Below, one piece after another: positions 26,385 through 32,974 of a stretch of DNA of 34,903 nucleotides. Position 1 is the stretch's first letter; each line of letters opens with the position of its first letter. The notes under the pieces were generated by a model. The model was not told where the DNA came from, ran no database searches, and was given only the letters and a program-made list of their open reading frames with translations. The stretch is from Flavobacteriaceae bacterium (GTDB lineage: Bacteria > Bacteroidota > Bacteroidia > Flavobacteriales > Flavobacteriaceae), in assembly GCA_947452415.1 (NCBI GenBank), contig CANGCT010000021.1:1-34903 (forward strand), in the 5' to 3' direction. The position numbers and the translations under genes are program-made.

Positions 26385-26399
26385 AAATTACTATCTTTG
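26368..26399 (+). promoter_or_regulatory. Bacteroidota promoter of purM (-33 and -7)
   Basis: TTG at 26368-26370 is followed after 21 bp by TATCTTTG at 26392-26399, matching the TTG/TAnnTTTG promoter of Bacteroidota. It implies a start of transcription near 26405 and a leader of about 17 nt before ATG 26423. Confidence 0.65.
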
Positions 26400-26422
26400 C
26401 ACCACAACACAACAGCTACACA

Positions 26423-27601
26423 ATGAGTTCTGATAACAGCCAACGTTACGCCTTGCGCGGAGTTTCTGCATCTAAAGAAGATGTGCACAATGCCATTAAG
26501 AATATTGACAAGGGCTTGTTTCCTAAAGCCTTCTGTAAAATCGTTCCCGATTATTTAACCCACGACGAAGATTATTGTATCATTATGCATGCCGATGGTG
26601 CTGGTACTAAATCGTCTTTGGCGTATATGTATTGGAAAGAAACTGGCGATATTTCGGTGTGGAAAGGCATTGCTCAAGATGCATTGATTATGAATATTGA
26701 TGATTTATTGTGTGTTGGTGCGACTAATGATATTTTGCTTTCGTCCACAATTGGAAGAAATAAAAATCTTATTCCTGCTGAGGTTTTATCAGCAATTATT
26801 AATGGTACCGAAGAACTTATTGCCGAATTGAAAAATTTTGGTGTAACGATTCATTCTACTGGTGGTGAAACTGCCGATGTAGGTGATTTAGTGCGAACCA
26901 TTATTGTAGATTCTACTGTTACTGCGAGAATGAAACGCAGCGATGTGGTTAATAATGGCAACATTAAAGCAGGCGATGTTATTGTAGGTTTGGCTTCTTT
27001 TGGTCAAGCGAATTATGAAAAAGGCTATAACGGAGGGATGGGTAGCAACGGATTAACCTCTGCACGTCACGATGTTTTTGCACATTATCTGGCCGATAAG
27101 TTTCCAGAGAGTTACGATAGTTCGGTTCCTAAAGATTTGGTGTATTCTGGTGGGGTACAACTTACCGATGCTGTTGCAAATTCTCCAATTGATGCCGGAA
27201 AGTTGGTTTTATCTCCAACAAGAACCTATGCTCCAATTATAAAATCTATTTTAAATAAATATACTCCAACCGAAATTCACGGTATGGTGCATTGCTCTGG
27301 TGGTGCGCAAACTAAAGTATTACACTTTGTAGATGCCGTTCACGTAATTAAAGATAATTTATTTCCGGTGCCGCCCTTGTTTCAGTTGATACAAGAACAA
27401 TCTAAGACCGATTGGAAAGAAATGTACCAAGTTTTTAATTGTGGTCACCGTATGGAATTATACGTTCCAGAAGCTATAGCTGCCGATATTATTGCAATCT
27501 CCCAATCGTTTGGTGTTGCTGCTCAAATTGTAGGTAGAGTAGAAGCAAGTGACGTGAAAAAACTTACCATTGTTAGTGAATATGGTACTTTTGAGTACTA
27601 A
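26423..27601 (+). CDS. purM: Phosphoribosylformylglycinamidine cyclo-ligase (AIR synthase), Bacteroidota type
   Basis: The 392-residue protein is an AIR synthase-like enzyme closing the imidazole ring in purine synthesis (FGAM plus ATP to AIR). Motifs include YALRGVSASKEDVHNAI at the N-terminus, HADGAGTKSS (about residues 57-66), the ATP-site helix IAQDALIMNIDDLLCVGA, STGGETADVGD (about 143-153), KGYNGGMGSNGLTSARHD, GMVHCSGGAQTK and NCGHRMELYVP. It is about 45 residues longer than the E. coli enzyme, as usual for this phylum, where some databases call it only AIR synthase-related. It has its own promoter and ends four bases from the opposing gene. Confidence 0.88.
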   Translation: MSSDNSQRYALRGVSASKEDVHNAIKNIDKGLFPKAFCKIVPDYLTHDEDYCIIMHADGAGTKSSLAYMYWKETGDISVWKGIAQDALIMNIDDLLCVGATNDILLSSTIGRNKNLIPAEVLSAIINGTEELIAELKNFGVTIHSTGGETADVGDLVRTIIVDSTVTARMKRSDVVNNGNIKAGDVIVGLASFGQANYEKGYNGGMGSNGLTSARHDVFAHYLADKFPESYDSSVPKDLVYSGGVQLTDAVANSPIDAGKLVLSPTRTYAPIIKSILNKYTPTEIHGMVHCSGGAQTKVLHFVDAVHVIKDNLFPVPPLFQLIQEQSKTDWKEMYQVFNCGHRMELYVPEAIAADIIAISQSFGVAAQIVGRVEASDVKKLTIVSEYGTFEY

Positions 27602-27605
27602 AAAT

Positions 27606-28004
27606 TTATTTTTCTTTATCCATTAAATCACTTAAATGTATGCGCAAGGCGTTTACTGAAATGCTTATTTCCCAAAAGGATATTCCTAAGGAAATCAGTA
27701 AGCAAAGTAAACTTGCTCCAAAAAAATAAATGCCCATCATTTGCCATTCAAGAAACAAAACCAACATTGCAAATACCGATAGGAATAAACACAGTACTCC
27801 AAAAAGTTGCATGTAGCGAATTAAAGTTAATCTAAGGTTGAGGTTGGTGATTTCTACTAAAATACTTTTGTTTTTTACTTCGTCGTAATTTTTTTTCAAA
27901 CTGCGTACAATTTGCGCAATGGTTAAAAACCGATTGGTATAAGCCAATAATATTAAGGAAGTTGCAGAGAATAATAGGGCAGGGGTTTCTATGTGGAGTG
28001 TCAT
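27606..28004 (-). CDS. DUF2721-like membrane protein
   Basis: The 132-residue protein has three hydrophobic spans (about residues 8-25, 70-92 and 98-120) separated by a charged helix with RFLTIAQIVRSLKKNYDEVK. The spans, LIRYMQLFGVLCLF and the helical tail fit DUF2721, of unknown function. I use ATG 28004 (MTLHIETPALLFSATS); a longer frame to 28073 adds 23 residues of no clear character. It ends opposite purM with four intervening bases. Confidence 0.75.
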   Translation of the reverse strand: MTLHIETPALLFSATSLILLAYTNRFLTIAQIVRSLKKNYDEVKNKSILVEITNLNLRLTLIRYMQLFGVLCLFLSVFAMLVLFLEWQMMGIYFFGASLLCLLISLGISFWEISISVNALRIHLSDLMDKEK

Positions 28005-28101
28005 TGTTATTAATTTAGGAATGGCAAAGTTCGTGAATTTTATTTTACCTATGGAATAAAAAATCCTACCCATTTTTTTAACTTATATCCTACAATTAGA
28101 A

Positions 28102-28344
28102 TTAGTTAAAAAAATTAAACAATTCGTTTAAGGATACACCTAATGATTTTGAGATTTTAAGCATGGTAGAAACTTTCATTTCTTGCTTGCCTTTTATGTA
28201 TTTTCTCAGATTTTCTACATCCATATCCGCATCATGAGCAACCTCTCTTGTTTTTAACCCTTTTAATTTTATTATTTCCTCAATACGTTTGCCAAGACTA
28301 ATTATCTCAGGGTTTATTGCAGATTTTCTAATTCTTTTTTCCAT
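28102..28344 (-). CDS. Small XRE-family helix-turn-helix regulator
   Basis: The 80-residue protein is almost only a helix-turn-helix domain: GKRIEEIIKLKGLKTREVAHDADMDVENLRKYIKGKQEMKVSTMLKI (quoted in parts, about residues 18-64), then LGVSLNELFNFF. It probably binds DNA as a small repressor. ATG 28344 (MEKRIRK) fits the family start; a second ATG at 28362 would add six residues. No toxin-like partner lies next to it. The upstream minus-strand DNA has a near box (TATTGTTTG) with one base too many. Confidence 0.85.
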   Translation of the reverse strand: MEKRIRKSAINPEIISLGKRIEEIIKLKGLKTREVAHDADMDVENLRKYIKGKQEMKVSTMLKISKSLGVSLNELFNFFN

Positions 28345-28394
28345 ATGGAAAATTACTTTCATCTAATTTATTTAATGTGATTGCAAACAATAAG

Positions 28395-28425
28395 TTGCAT
28401 GTAACCGATTTTGTATATATATTTG
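28395..28425 (+). promoter_or_regulatory. Bacteroidota promoter of the surface-protein module
   Basis: TTG at 28395-28397 and TATATTTG at 28418-28425 are separated by 20 bp, a good -33/-7 pair. Transcription would start near 28431, about 43 bp before ATG 28474. The in-frame TTG at 28450 is therefore within the leader and less likely to be a start. Confidence 0.6.
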
Positions 28426-28473
28426 TAAAAAAAATAGCACAATTTAAAATTGTTATTTAATAAAATTAATGCA

Positions 28474-28956
28474 ATGAGGTTTATATATTTATACATATTT
28501 GTCATATTTACATCTGTTTCCGCCCAACAATTACACCATCAAATGTTATCTGCCCAAGGTACTAGCAAAACATTACCTAATGGAATGTATGTTAGCCAAA
28601 GTATTGGTCAACAAAGTGTAATTGGTACACAAACCGTTGAAGGATATTCCTATGGTCAAGGTTTTCAGCAGAGCAATTGGAGCAAGTATATTAATACAAC
28701 AGCAAATACTTCTGTTACTACAGTTACCTATCCAAATCCATTTATTAGTTCCGTAAATTTTCAGTTTTCTCAAGTTATTAAAGATGATATTTTTGTGTCT
28801 ATTTTTGATATTAGAGGACGACTTGTATACACTGAAGAAAAAAAGCCAAATGGAAATATATTAACCATTGAGTTACCAAATTTTGCTACAAGTAATTACT
28901 TGGTAAAATTAAGTTCAATAAACTACACTTATTACACCCAAATTTTAAAACAATGA
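28474..28956 (+). CDS. Secreted protein with C-terminal T9SS type A sorting domain
   Basis: The 160-residue protein has a signal peptide (about 1-18, ending VSAQ), a region of about 60 residues with SIGQQSVIGTQTVEGYSYGQGF, and a C-terminal domain of about 75 residues beginning VTYPNPF and continuing VSIFDIRGRLVY, LPNFATSNYLVKL. YPNPF followed by a 'G-R-x-V' strand is the mark of type A sorting domains used by T9SS, so the protein should be exported to the surface or medium. It starts the module, with a promoter 50 bp upstream, and overlaps the next gene by four bases. Confidence 0.85.
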   Translation: MRFIYLYIFVIFTSVSAQQLHHQMLSAQGTSKTLPNGMYVSQSIGQQSVIGTQTVEGYSYGQGFQQSNWSKYINTTANTSVTTVTYPNPFISSVNFQFSQVIKDDIFVSIFDIRGRLVYTEEKKPNGNILTIELPNFATSNYLVKLSSINYTYYTQILKQ

Positions 28957-29564
28957 GAAAACTACTTTTTTTTACCATAATCTTTTTTTTCTATAATGGT
29001 ATGCAATCCCAAGAGATTTATTTGCAAACTGGAAAAAACTACACCCAGTATGATTATAAAAGTGACACTAATAATCCTCCTTCTTTACAAGCGGGTTCTG
29101 GAAACTTTTATGAAATAGGATACATTAAGACTTTAAATAATAAGAAGTTGAAGTATGCTATTGGAATGAATGTAAATGAATACAATGCAATAGGAGGGGA
29201 CAATGTAAATTCTTACTCCTGGAATACCCAATATTTAGGGTTGCAAAACACTTTTTCAATTGCGTTTATAAATAAAAATGGATTTGAAGTAGCCGCAAAT
29301 GCGGGATTAGGAATATCTAGCCTTATTTATGGCAAACAAAATATAAATGGACATTATCTCGATTTAAGTTCGCAAAAAGAATTTTCAGGTCTTTGGGTTG
29401 CACCTAAATTAGGTTTGCAAGCAAGTTATAATGTTAAAAACGATATTTTTTTAAGTTTAGGTTATGGATATTCAAGAAACCTTAATTTATCAAATAGCAC
29501 CCCAGAGAAACTATCCTTTAATAACAACCAAATACAATTTGGTGTTCATTTCTTATTCCGATAA
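28953..29564 (+). CDS. Predicted outer-membrane beta-barrel protein
   Basis: The 203-residue protein has a signal peptide (ending MQSQ, about residue 19) and alternating strands typical of small outer-membrane barrels: FYEIGYIKTL, LKYAIGMNVNEYNAIG, TQYLGLQNTFSIAF, FEVAANAGLGIS, VAPKLGLQASYNV, IFLSLGYGYS and a terminal QIQFGVHFLFR ending in Arg after Phe. Function is unknown. The ATGA overlap with the T9SS-sorted gene suggests coupled expression and perhaps a surface partnership, by inference. Confidence 0.8.
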   Translation: MRKLLFFTIIFFFYNGMQSQEIYLQTGKNYTQYDYKSDTNNPPSLQAGSGNFYEIGYIKTLNNKKLKYAIGMNVNEYNAIGGDNVNSYSWNTQYLGLQNTFSIAFINKNGFEVAANAGLGISSLIYGKQNINGHYLDLSSQKEFSGLWVAPKLGLQASYNVKNDIFLSLGYGYSRNLNLSNSTPEKLSFNNNQIQFGVHFLFR

Positions 29565-29576
29565 AAATTATTAATT

Positions 29577-30563
29577 ATGAAAAAAATATACCTATTAGCC
29601 CTTATTCTATTTAGTTCAGCAATCTATTCTCAAACTAAAGGAATTACTTATCAAGCAGTAATATTAAACCCTGAAGGTCAACATATACCAGGCTTTAACA
29701 ATGAGAGAACTCCACTTGCTAATACAGCAATTTGCTTGCGTTTCAGCATTTATAAAGCAGGTGTTTTAGAATACCAAGAAACAAAAAATACCATAACCGA
29801 TGAGTTTGGAATGGTGAATGTAATAATTGGATCCGGAGTTTATGTTGGTGGTACTTCTACCACATTAGCAGGTGTAAATTGGGATGGAAATGCTAAAAAC
29901 CTAGTGGTTGAAGTAGATTCAAAAGGAATTTGTACCAATTTCATTGAAATTAGCAACCAACCTTTTGCCTATGTGCCTTATGCATTTTACGCTGAAAATT
30001 CAGGAACACCAGGTCCGCAAGGACCTCAAGGACAACAAGGACCTCAAGGAGTTCCTGGGCCTCAAGGACCACAAGGACCAGCGGGAACTTCTGGATTGGC
30101 AGGAGCAACTGGCCCCGCAGGCCCGCAGGGTGCACAAGGAATAGCTGGAGCAACTGGACCAACAGGGGCTGTTGGTGCAACAGGACCAATTGGGGCTACA
30201 GGTTTTTTACCTAATGGGACTCAAATAGGTAATACTACCTATTGGAATGGTACACAATGGGTTGTAAATAGTAATAATTTATTCAATAATGGTTCAAATG
30301 TTGCTATCGGAACTTCTGTAGTAAATACCTCGGCATTATTAAATCTTACTTCAACAAATAGTGGTTTATTAATGCCAAGGATGACAAAAGTACAAAGAGA
30401 TGCCATTTCTTCTCCAGCAACAAGTTTATTAATTTATCAAACTGATAATATTCCAGGATTTTATTATTTTAATGGAACAACATGGGTAGCTTTCGGTGGT
30501 TCTACAAATAGTAGTAGTGGTAGTAATTCAAATACTCTAATGTATACTATTAACGGTTTTTAA
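29577..30563 (+). CDS. Secreted collagen-like repeat protein
   Basis: The 328-residue protein has a signal peptide (about 1-19, ending AIYSQ), an N-terminal beta domain (about 20-140) with [13 protein letters not shown] and VPYAFYAEN, a collagen-like part of 22 Gly-X-Y triplets (residues 143-208), and a C-terminal part with [21 protein letters not shown] and [15 protein letters not shown]. This three-part plan recurs in Bacteroidota surface proteins. It may trimerise through the repeat. No type A sorting domain is visible; the odd tail [10 protein letters not shown] may be its own export or anchoring feature, which is speculation. It lies 12 bp after the barrel gene. Confidence 0.88.
   Translation: MKKIYLLALILFSSAIYSQTKGITYQAVILNPEGQHIPGFNNERTPLANTAICLRFSIYKAGVLEYQETKNTITDEFGMVNVIIGSGVYVGGTSTTLAGVNWDGNAKNLVVEVDSKGICTNFIEISNQPFAYVPYAFYAENSGTPGPQGPQGQQGPQGVPGPQGPQGPAGTSGLAGATGPAGPQGAQGIAGATGPTGAVGATGPIGATGFLPNGTQIGNTTYWNGTQWVVNSNNLFNNGSNVAIGTSVVNTSALLNLTSTNSGLLMPRMTKVQRDAISSPATSLLIYQTDNIPGFYYFNGTTWVAFGGSTNSSSGSNSNTLMYTINGF
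30003..30200 (+). repeat. Collagen-like Gly-X-Y coding repeat (22 triplets)
   Basis: These 198 bp encode an unbroken run of Gly-X-Y. The first half is rich in GPQ, the second in GAT and GPT. The reading frame is preserved throughout. The repeated GGACCTCAAGGA-type units and higher GC than the surroundings make it prone to length changes. Confidence 0.9.
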
Positions 30564-30606
30564 TATATAAATTCTAACACAATCAATAATAATTAAATTA
30601 AACAAA

Positions 30607-31044
30607 ATGAAAAAAGCAATAATTATTTTATTTATCTTATTTACAGTAAAGACAATGAATGCGCAAGGGAATTTACAATTTAATAGAGTTGTAAATTTTT
30701 CAGATTCTCAGAGTAATGGTGGCTCTTATTCTACTGGAGCTTATGTTTATCAAACTTTTCAAATACCAGTTGGAAAAGTATGGAAAATTGAAAATGTTAT
30801 GGTAGGCAAATCAAATGGTGTAGAATTGGGTTTTGTAAAATCATGTGATGCTTGTGCTGCAACATTTAATAATATCATAGCATATATATATTTTACTGGA
30901 GGATACGCACCAGATAATGCAAAATTTCCTATTTGGTTATCTGAAGGCACTTATAGTTTTATTATATCAGATAATAATAATAGTAGTCAAGGTGATACGT
31001 TAATAGGTTCATATTCGGCTGTTGAATTTAATATAATTCCATAG
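30607..31044 (+). CDS. Small secreted beta-rich protein, unknown function
   Basis: The 145-residue protein has a signal peptide (about 1-19, ending MNAQG) and a beta-sandwich-like pattern: QTFQIPVGKVWKIENVMVG, PIWLSEGTYSFII and AVEFNIIP at the end. Two cysteines lie close together (CDACAAT, about residues 79-83). Similar proteins often follow collagen-like genes in this phylum, from memory, so it may be a partner of 29577-30563. The 43-bp gap between them has no clear promoter. No family name can be given. Confidence 0.75.
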   Translation: MKKAIIILFILFTVKTMNAQGNLQFNRVVNFSDSQSNGGSYSTGAYVYQTFQIPVGKVWKIENVMVGKSNGVELGFVKSCDACAATFNNIIAYIYFTGGYAPDNAKFPIWLSEGTYSFIISDNNNSSQGDTLIGSYSAVEFNIIP

Positions 31045-31060
31045 ATTACGCTCTAGATCT

Positions 31061-31080
31061 CGCGGATTTGCAATCCGTGC
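31061..31080. repeat. REP-like palindrome
   Basis: CGGATT-TGC-AATCCG (31063-31077) forms a tight hairpin, with GC content unlike the AT-rich surroundings, flanked by CG-containing bases. Sequences of the type GCGGATTGCAAATCCG are scattered in Bacteroidota genomes and are often linked to IS200-like transposases. No such transposase is in this window, and no second copy was found. Confidence 0.5.
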
Positions 31081-31170
31081 CATAATAGTTAATATTTAGC
31101 TAATATATTTACCTTGTTACGGGTAAGCTGAAAACCGAATAGAGTAAGCAAATAAATTAAATTTATTAAC

Positions 31171-31497
31171 ATGAAAAAATTATTTTTTACAATTAGCTTT
31201 TTTGCAATTACTGTAATTGCATATGCGCAATCCACAACTTATGTAAATGGTTATACCAAAAGCGATGGAACAAATGTGCAAGGACATTACAAAACGACTT
31301 CCGACAACACAAATACAAACAATTATTCTACAAGAGGAAATACAAATTCATATACTGGAGAATCTGGTTCTAAGCCAAGAGATTATTCAAGTGAGTCAAG
31401 AAGCTATAGTGCTGACAAAAATATTCAAACAGGCTCTAAAGGAGGGCAGTATTATATTAACAGCAATGGAAACAAAACATATGTTCCAAAACAGTAG
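31171..31497 (+). CDS. Small secreted low-complexity protein
   Basis: The 108-residue protein has a signal peptide (about 1-19, ending AYAQ). The N-terminal part reads TTYVNGYTKSDGTNVQGHYKT, then a Ser/Thr/Asn/Gly-rich linker (about 42-85), then TGSKGGQYYINSNGNKTYV at the end. The last block resembles the 'GPRGGxYYINxNGNKTYI' element found in many small bacterial and viral proteins. The function is unknown. It has a 126-bp upstream gap with a REP-like hairpin and is closed by a strong intrinsic terminator at 31522-31557. Confidence 0.78.
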   Translation: MKKLFFTISFFAITVIAYAQSTTYVNGYTKSDGTNVQGHYKTTSDNTNTNNYSTRGNTNSYTGESGSKPRDYSSESRSYSADKNIQTGSKGGQYYINSNGNKTYVPKQ

Positions 31498-31521
31498 TAA
31501 GACAAACTTATACTATCTATA

Positions 31522-31557
31522 CAATCCACAGAACTTAATTATCTGTGGATTTTTTTT
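31522..31557 (+). terminator. Intrinsic terminator after the small secreted protein gene (copy 1)
   Basis: The arms AATCCACAG and CTGTGGATT pair over nine bases around an 11-base loop, and a run of eight T follows. The 35-bp core is repeated exactly at 32029-32063, which is unusual for a terminator. Confidence 0.85.
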
Positions 31558-31648
31558 ATTGAGGCAAGGAGGAAAATACCTGATATCATTATGTCAATAA
31601 ATGTTTTAATAAATGAATTATTGTAAGTGCTAAAAAAATCAATTAAAA

Positions 31649-31678
31649 TTGACAGCTAATTTATTTTATGTACTTTTG
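31649..31678 (+). promoter_or_regulatory. Bacteroidota promoter of the MNT gene
   Basis: TTG at 31649-31651 and TACTTTTG at 31671-31678 are 19 bp apart, a very good -33/-7 pair. Transcription would start near 31684, 13 bp before ATG 31697. The TTG at 31649 that opens a longer frame is therefore promoter and not a start codon. Confidence 0.65.
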
Positions 31679-31696
31679 ATTAAAATTACTAATTAC

Positions 31697-31996
31697 ATGA
31701 ACTTAATAGAAAATCATAATAAAGACATCTTGAATTTATGCAAAGCGCATAAAGTAAAATCTTTATATGCTTTTGGTTCGGTTTTAACGGATAAATTCAA
31801 CAGCGAAAGTGATGTGGATTTAATTGTAGATTTTGAAAATTTGGATGTTTTAGATTATGGAGATAACTATTACAACTTAAAGTTTTCACTTGAGAATATT
31901 TTAAAAAGAAGCGTTGATTTATTGGAAGAAAAAGCAATAAAAAATCCTTATTTTAGAAAAACATTAAATCAAAATAAAGTATTGATTTATGGATGA
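31697..31996 (+). CDS. MNT-type minimal nucleotidyltransferase (orphan antitoxin)
   Basis: The 99-residue protein is a stand-alone nucleotidyltransferase domain with FGSVLTDKFNSESDVDLIVDF (Gly27-Ser28, Asp39, Asp41) and a third acidic residue at Asp74 in RSVDLLEEK. All catalytic positions of the family are present. In MNT-HEPN modules such proteins are antitoxins that AMPylate or otherwise neutralise a HEPN ribonuclease. Here the downstream partner is only a stub (31989-32045), so the antitoxin is orphaned but apparently intact. It has its own promoter and sits between two copies of one terminator. Confidence 0.85.
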   Translation: MNLIENHNKDILNLCKAHKVKSLYAFGSVLTDKFNSESDVDLIVDFENLDVLDYGDNYYNLKFSLENILKRSVDLLEEKAIKNPYFRKTLNQNKVLIYG

Positions 31997-32045
31997 TTCT
32001 ATTAAAACATGGCTTTATGATATTTATTCAATCCACAGAACTTAA
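31989..32045 (+). pseudogene. 5' stub of a HEPN (HepT-like) toxin gene
   Basis: An ATG overlapping the end of the MNT gene opens MDDSIKTWLYDIYSIHRT and then stops. The first 12 residues look like the N-terminus of HEPN partners of MNT proteins (pattern M-[D/N]-x2-I-x-x-W-L-x-D-I). The frame then runs into the second terminator copy, whose first base is at 32029, so everything beyond about residue 13 is missing. Position and overlap match intact MNT-HEPN operons. The call is inference from 13 residues and context. Confidence 0.5.
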
Positions 32046-32063
32046 TTATCTGTGGATTTTTTT
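32029..32063 (+). terminator. Duplicate intrinsic terminator (copy 2) in the HEPN stub
   Basis: It is identical over 35 bp to 31522-31556: the same nine-base arms, loop and T run. It replaces the missing body of the HEPN gene and should end transcription of the MNT message. Confidence 0.8.
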
Positions 32064-32093
32064 ATTTTGATTATGGGAAGGTGTAATTTTTCT

Positions 32094-32180
32094 TTATAAT
32101 TTAATTGCGAGTTCTAATTTCCCGCCTAAGCCTAGTTCTACAATTTTTTGTAAAGTGGAAATTAGGCAAACTATTGCGGG
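32094..32180 (-). pseudogene. C-terminal remnant of an XRE-type antitoxin
   Basis: Directly after the stop of the 52-residue gene, and in the same frame, 28 codons read PAIVCLISTLQKIVELGLGGKLELAIKL in two halves and stop. The part ISTLQKIVELGLGGKLELAI resembles the end of XRE antitoxins, where a 'STLxKIxxxLGxxLEL' helix-strand follows the helix-turn-helix. No start codon or helix-turn-helix precedes it, so it is either decayed or the tail of a former longer gene joined to the small ORF. Confidence 0.4.
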
Positions 32181-32339
32181 TTATTTAGTAATGATAACTT
32201 TTGTTTTTGGAATTTTTTTTACTGCATTTTTTTTAGATTTTCTCGCAATAAATTCACTTATTTCATTTCGTTCTTTTTCGGTTAAAGGCGGGCTTTGAAT
32301 AATAAAGTCAACACCTTTAGGTTCTTTTATTAAATTCAT
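32181..32339 (-). CDS. 52-residue protein of a two-gene unit, possible antitoxin
   Basis: This short gene reads MNLIKEPKGVDFIIQSPPL, TEKERNEISEFIARKSKKNA and VKKIPKTKVIITK. It has an acidic helix in the middle and a very basic tail. It starts three bases after the stop of the GNAT-like gene, so the two must be translated from one message. Small basic proteins in such a position often neutralise or bind to the larger partner, but here that is inference. I know no family with certainty. The frame continues after TAA into an XRE-like tail, so it may also be a truncated longer antitoxin. Confidence 0.6.
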   Translation of the reverse strand: MNLIKEPKGVDFIIQSPPLTEKERNEISEFIARKSKKNAVKKIPKTKVIITK

Positions 32340-32342
32340 TTT

Positions 32343-32852
32343 TTAGGATTTAAAATATTTTTCTACTAATTTTTTAGATGCTATCGGTTCAAGAATCATT
32401 CTTTGGTTTTTAAAATGATAAGCGCCTAGATTTTCTTCATAGTGCTTAATTAAATTTGTTTTAGATGTAAAAGCAGCATATCCTTCAAAACCTTTTTGGA
32501 ATGAAAGTTTACAAGCAAAAGCAACTAAATTTCCTGAAACACCTTCGTAAAGTTTCTTTTTTCCTACATTAAAAGGAGCACTTTCTAGTAAATTCATGAA
32601 TACATGATCTTTTTCAAACGTTATACTCAATAGGCCTTGAATGATTTTTGAATTATTTACTATTGATAATTTGTAAACTTCTTTTTGAATGTCATTAAAT
32701 TCTGTTTTCCAATCAAATTTCCAATTGTTTTTTTTTGTGATGTTTATTAAATCAATAGTCGTTAATTTACTAACTTCTGTTTGAAAACTATCACCAGAAA
32801 TAGTATTCAATATTGAATCAGTTAATTTATCGATAATAAAACTTTGTTCCAT
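32343..32852 (-). CDS. GNAT-like protein of unknown function, possible toxin
   Basis: The 169-residue soluble protein shows an acetyltransferase-like order of elements: a strand IQGLLSITF (about residues 73-81), a strand VFMNLLESAP (about 85-94), a helix GNLVAFACKLSFQKGFEGYAAF (in parts, about 107-128), and a tail HYEENLGAYHFKNQRMIL that resembles the 'fYxxxGF' end of GNAT folds. The acetyl-CoA loop (Q/R-x-x-G-x-G/A) is not typical, so activity is uncertain. The gene has its own -7 box and is followed after three bases by a 52-residue protein gene. Neighbours are toxin-antitoxin remains, so a toxin role is a reasonable guess, no more. Confidence 0.65.
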   Translation of the reverse strand: MEQSFIIDKLTDSILNTISGDSFQTEVSKLTTIDLINITKKNNWKFDWKTEFNDIQKEVYKLSIVNNSKIIQGLLSITFEKDHVFMNLLESAPFNVGKKKLYEGVSGNLVAFACKLSFQKGFEGYAAFTSKTNLIKHYEENLGAYHFKNQRMILEPIASKKLVEKYFKS

Positions 32853-32874
32853 TTGGATAGTATTACTCTTATGT

Positions 32875-32882
32875 CAAAAATA
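32875..32882 (-). promoter_or_regulatory. -7 promoter box of the GNAT-like gene pair
   Basis: The minus strand reads TATTTTTG, matching TAnnTTTG, and ends 22 bp before ATG 32852. The -33 element is not clear. The 327-bp gap from 32853 to 33179 otherwise holds the nested hairpin element and the htpG terminator. Confidence 0.45.
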
Positions 32883-32974
32883 CAAAATATTTAAATTGAA
32901 ATAGTATAAATAATTCAATTTGTAATTAGATGTTTTTTGAAATTCTATTTTCACAAAAGACATAACCTTGCTAG

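Noticed and set aside
26024..26488. 154-residue minus-strand frame across the OmpA/purM junction
   Set aside because: Its middle is an NYELSITNYKLSI-type translation of the AT repeats, and it runs antisense through two well-supported genes.
28102..28344. XRE regulator as antitoxin of a local toxin-antitoxin pair
   Set aside because: No toxin-like gene is adjacent; the neighbours are a DUF2721 protein and a divergent surface module.
29950..30189. Leucine/valine-rich minus-strand frame opposite the collagen repeat
   Set aside because: It is the reverse reading of the Gly-X-Y codons, so its openness follows from the repeat.
31247..31600. 117-residue plus-strand frame overlapping the small secreted protein gene
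   Set aside because: It lacks a signal peptide, runs through the intrinsic terminator and is out of frame with the better-supported gene.
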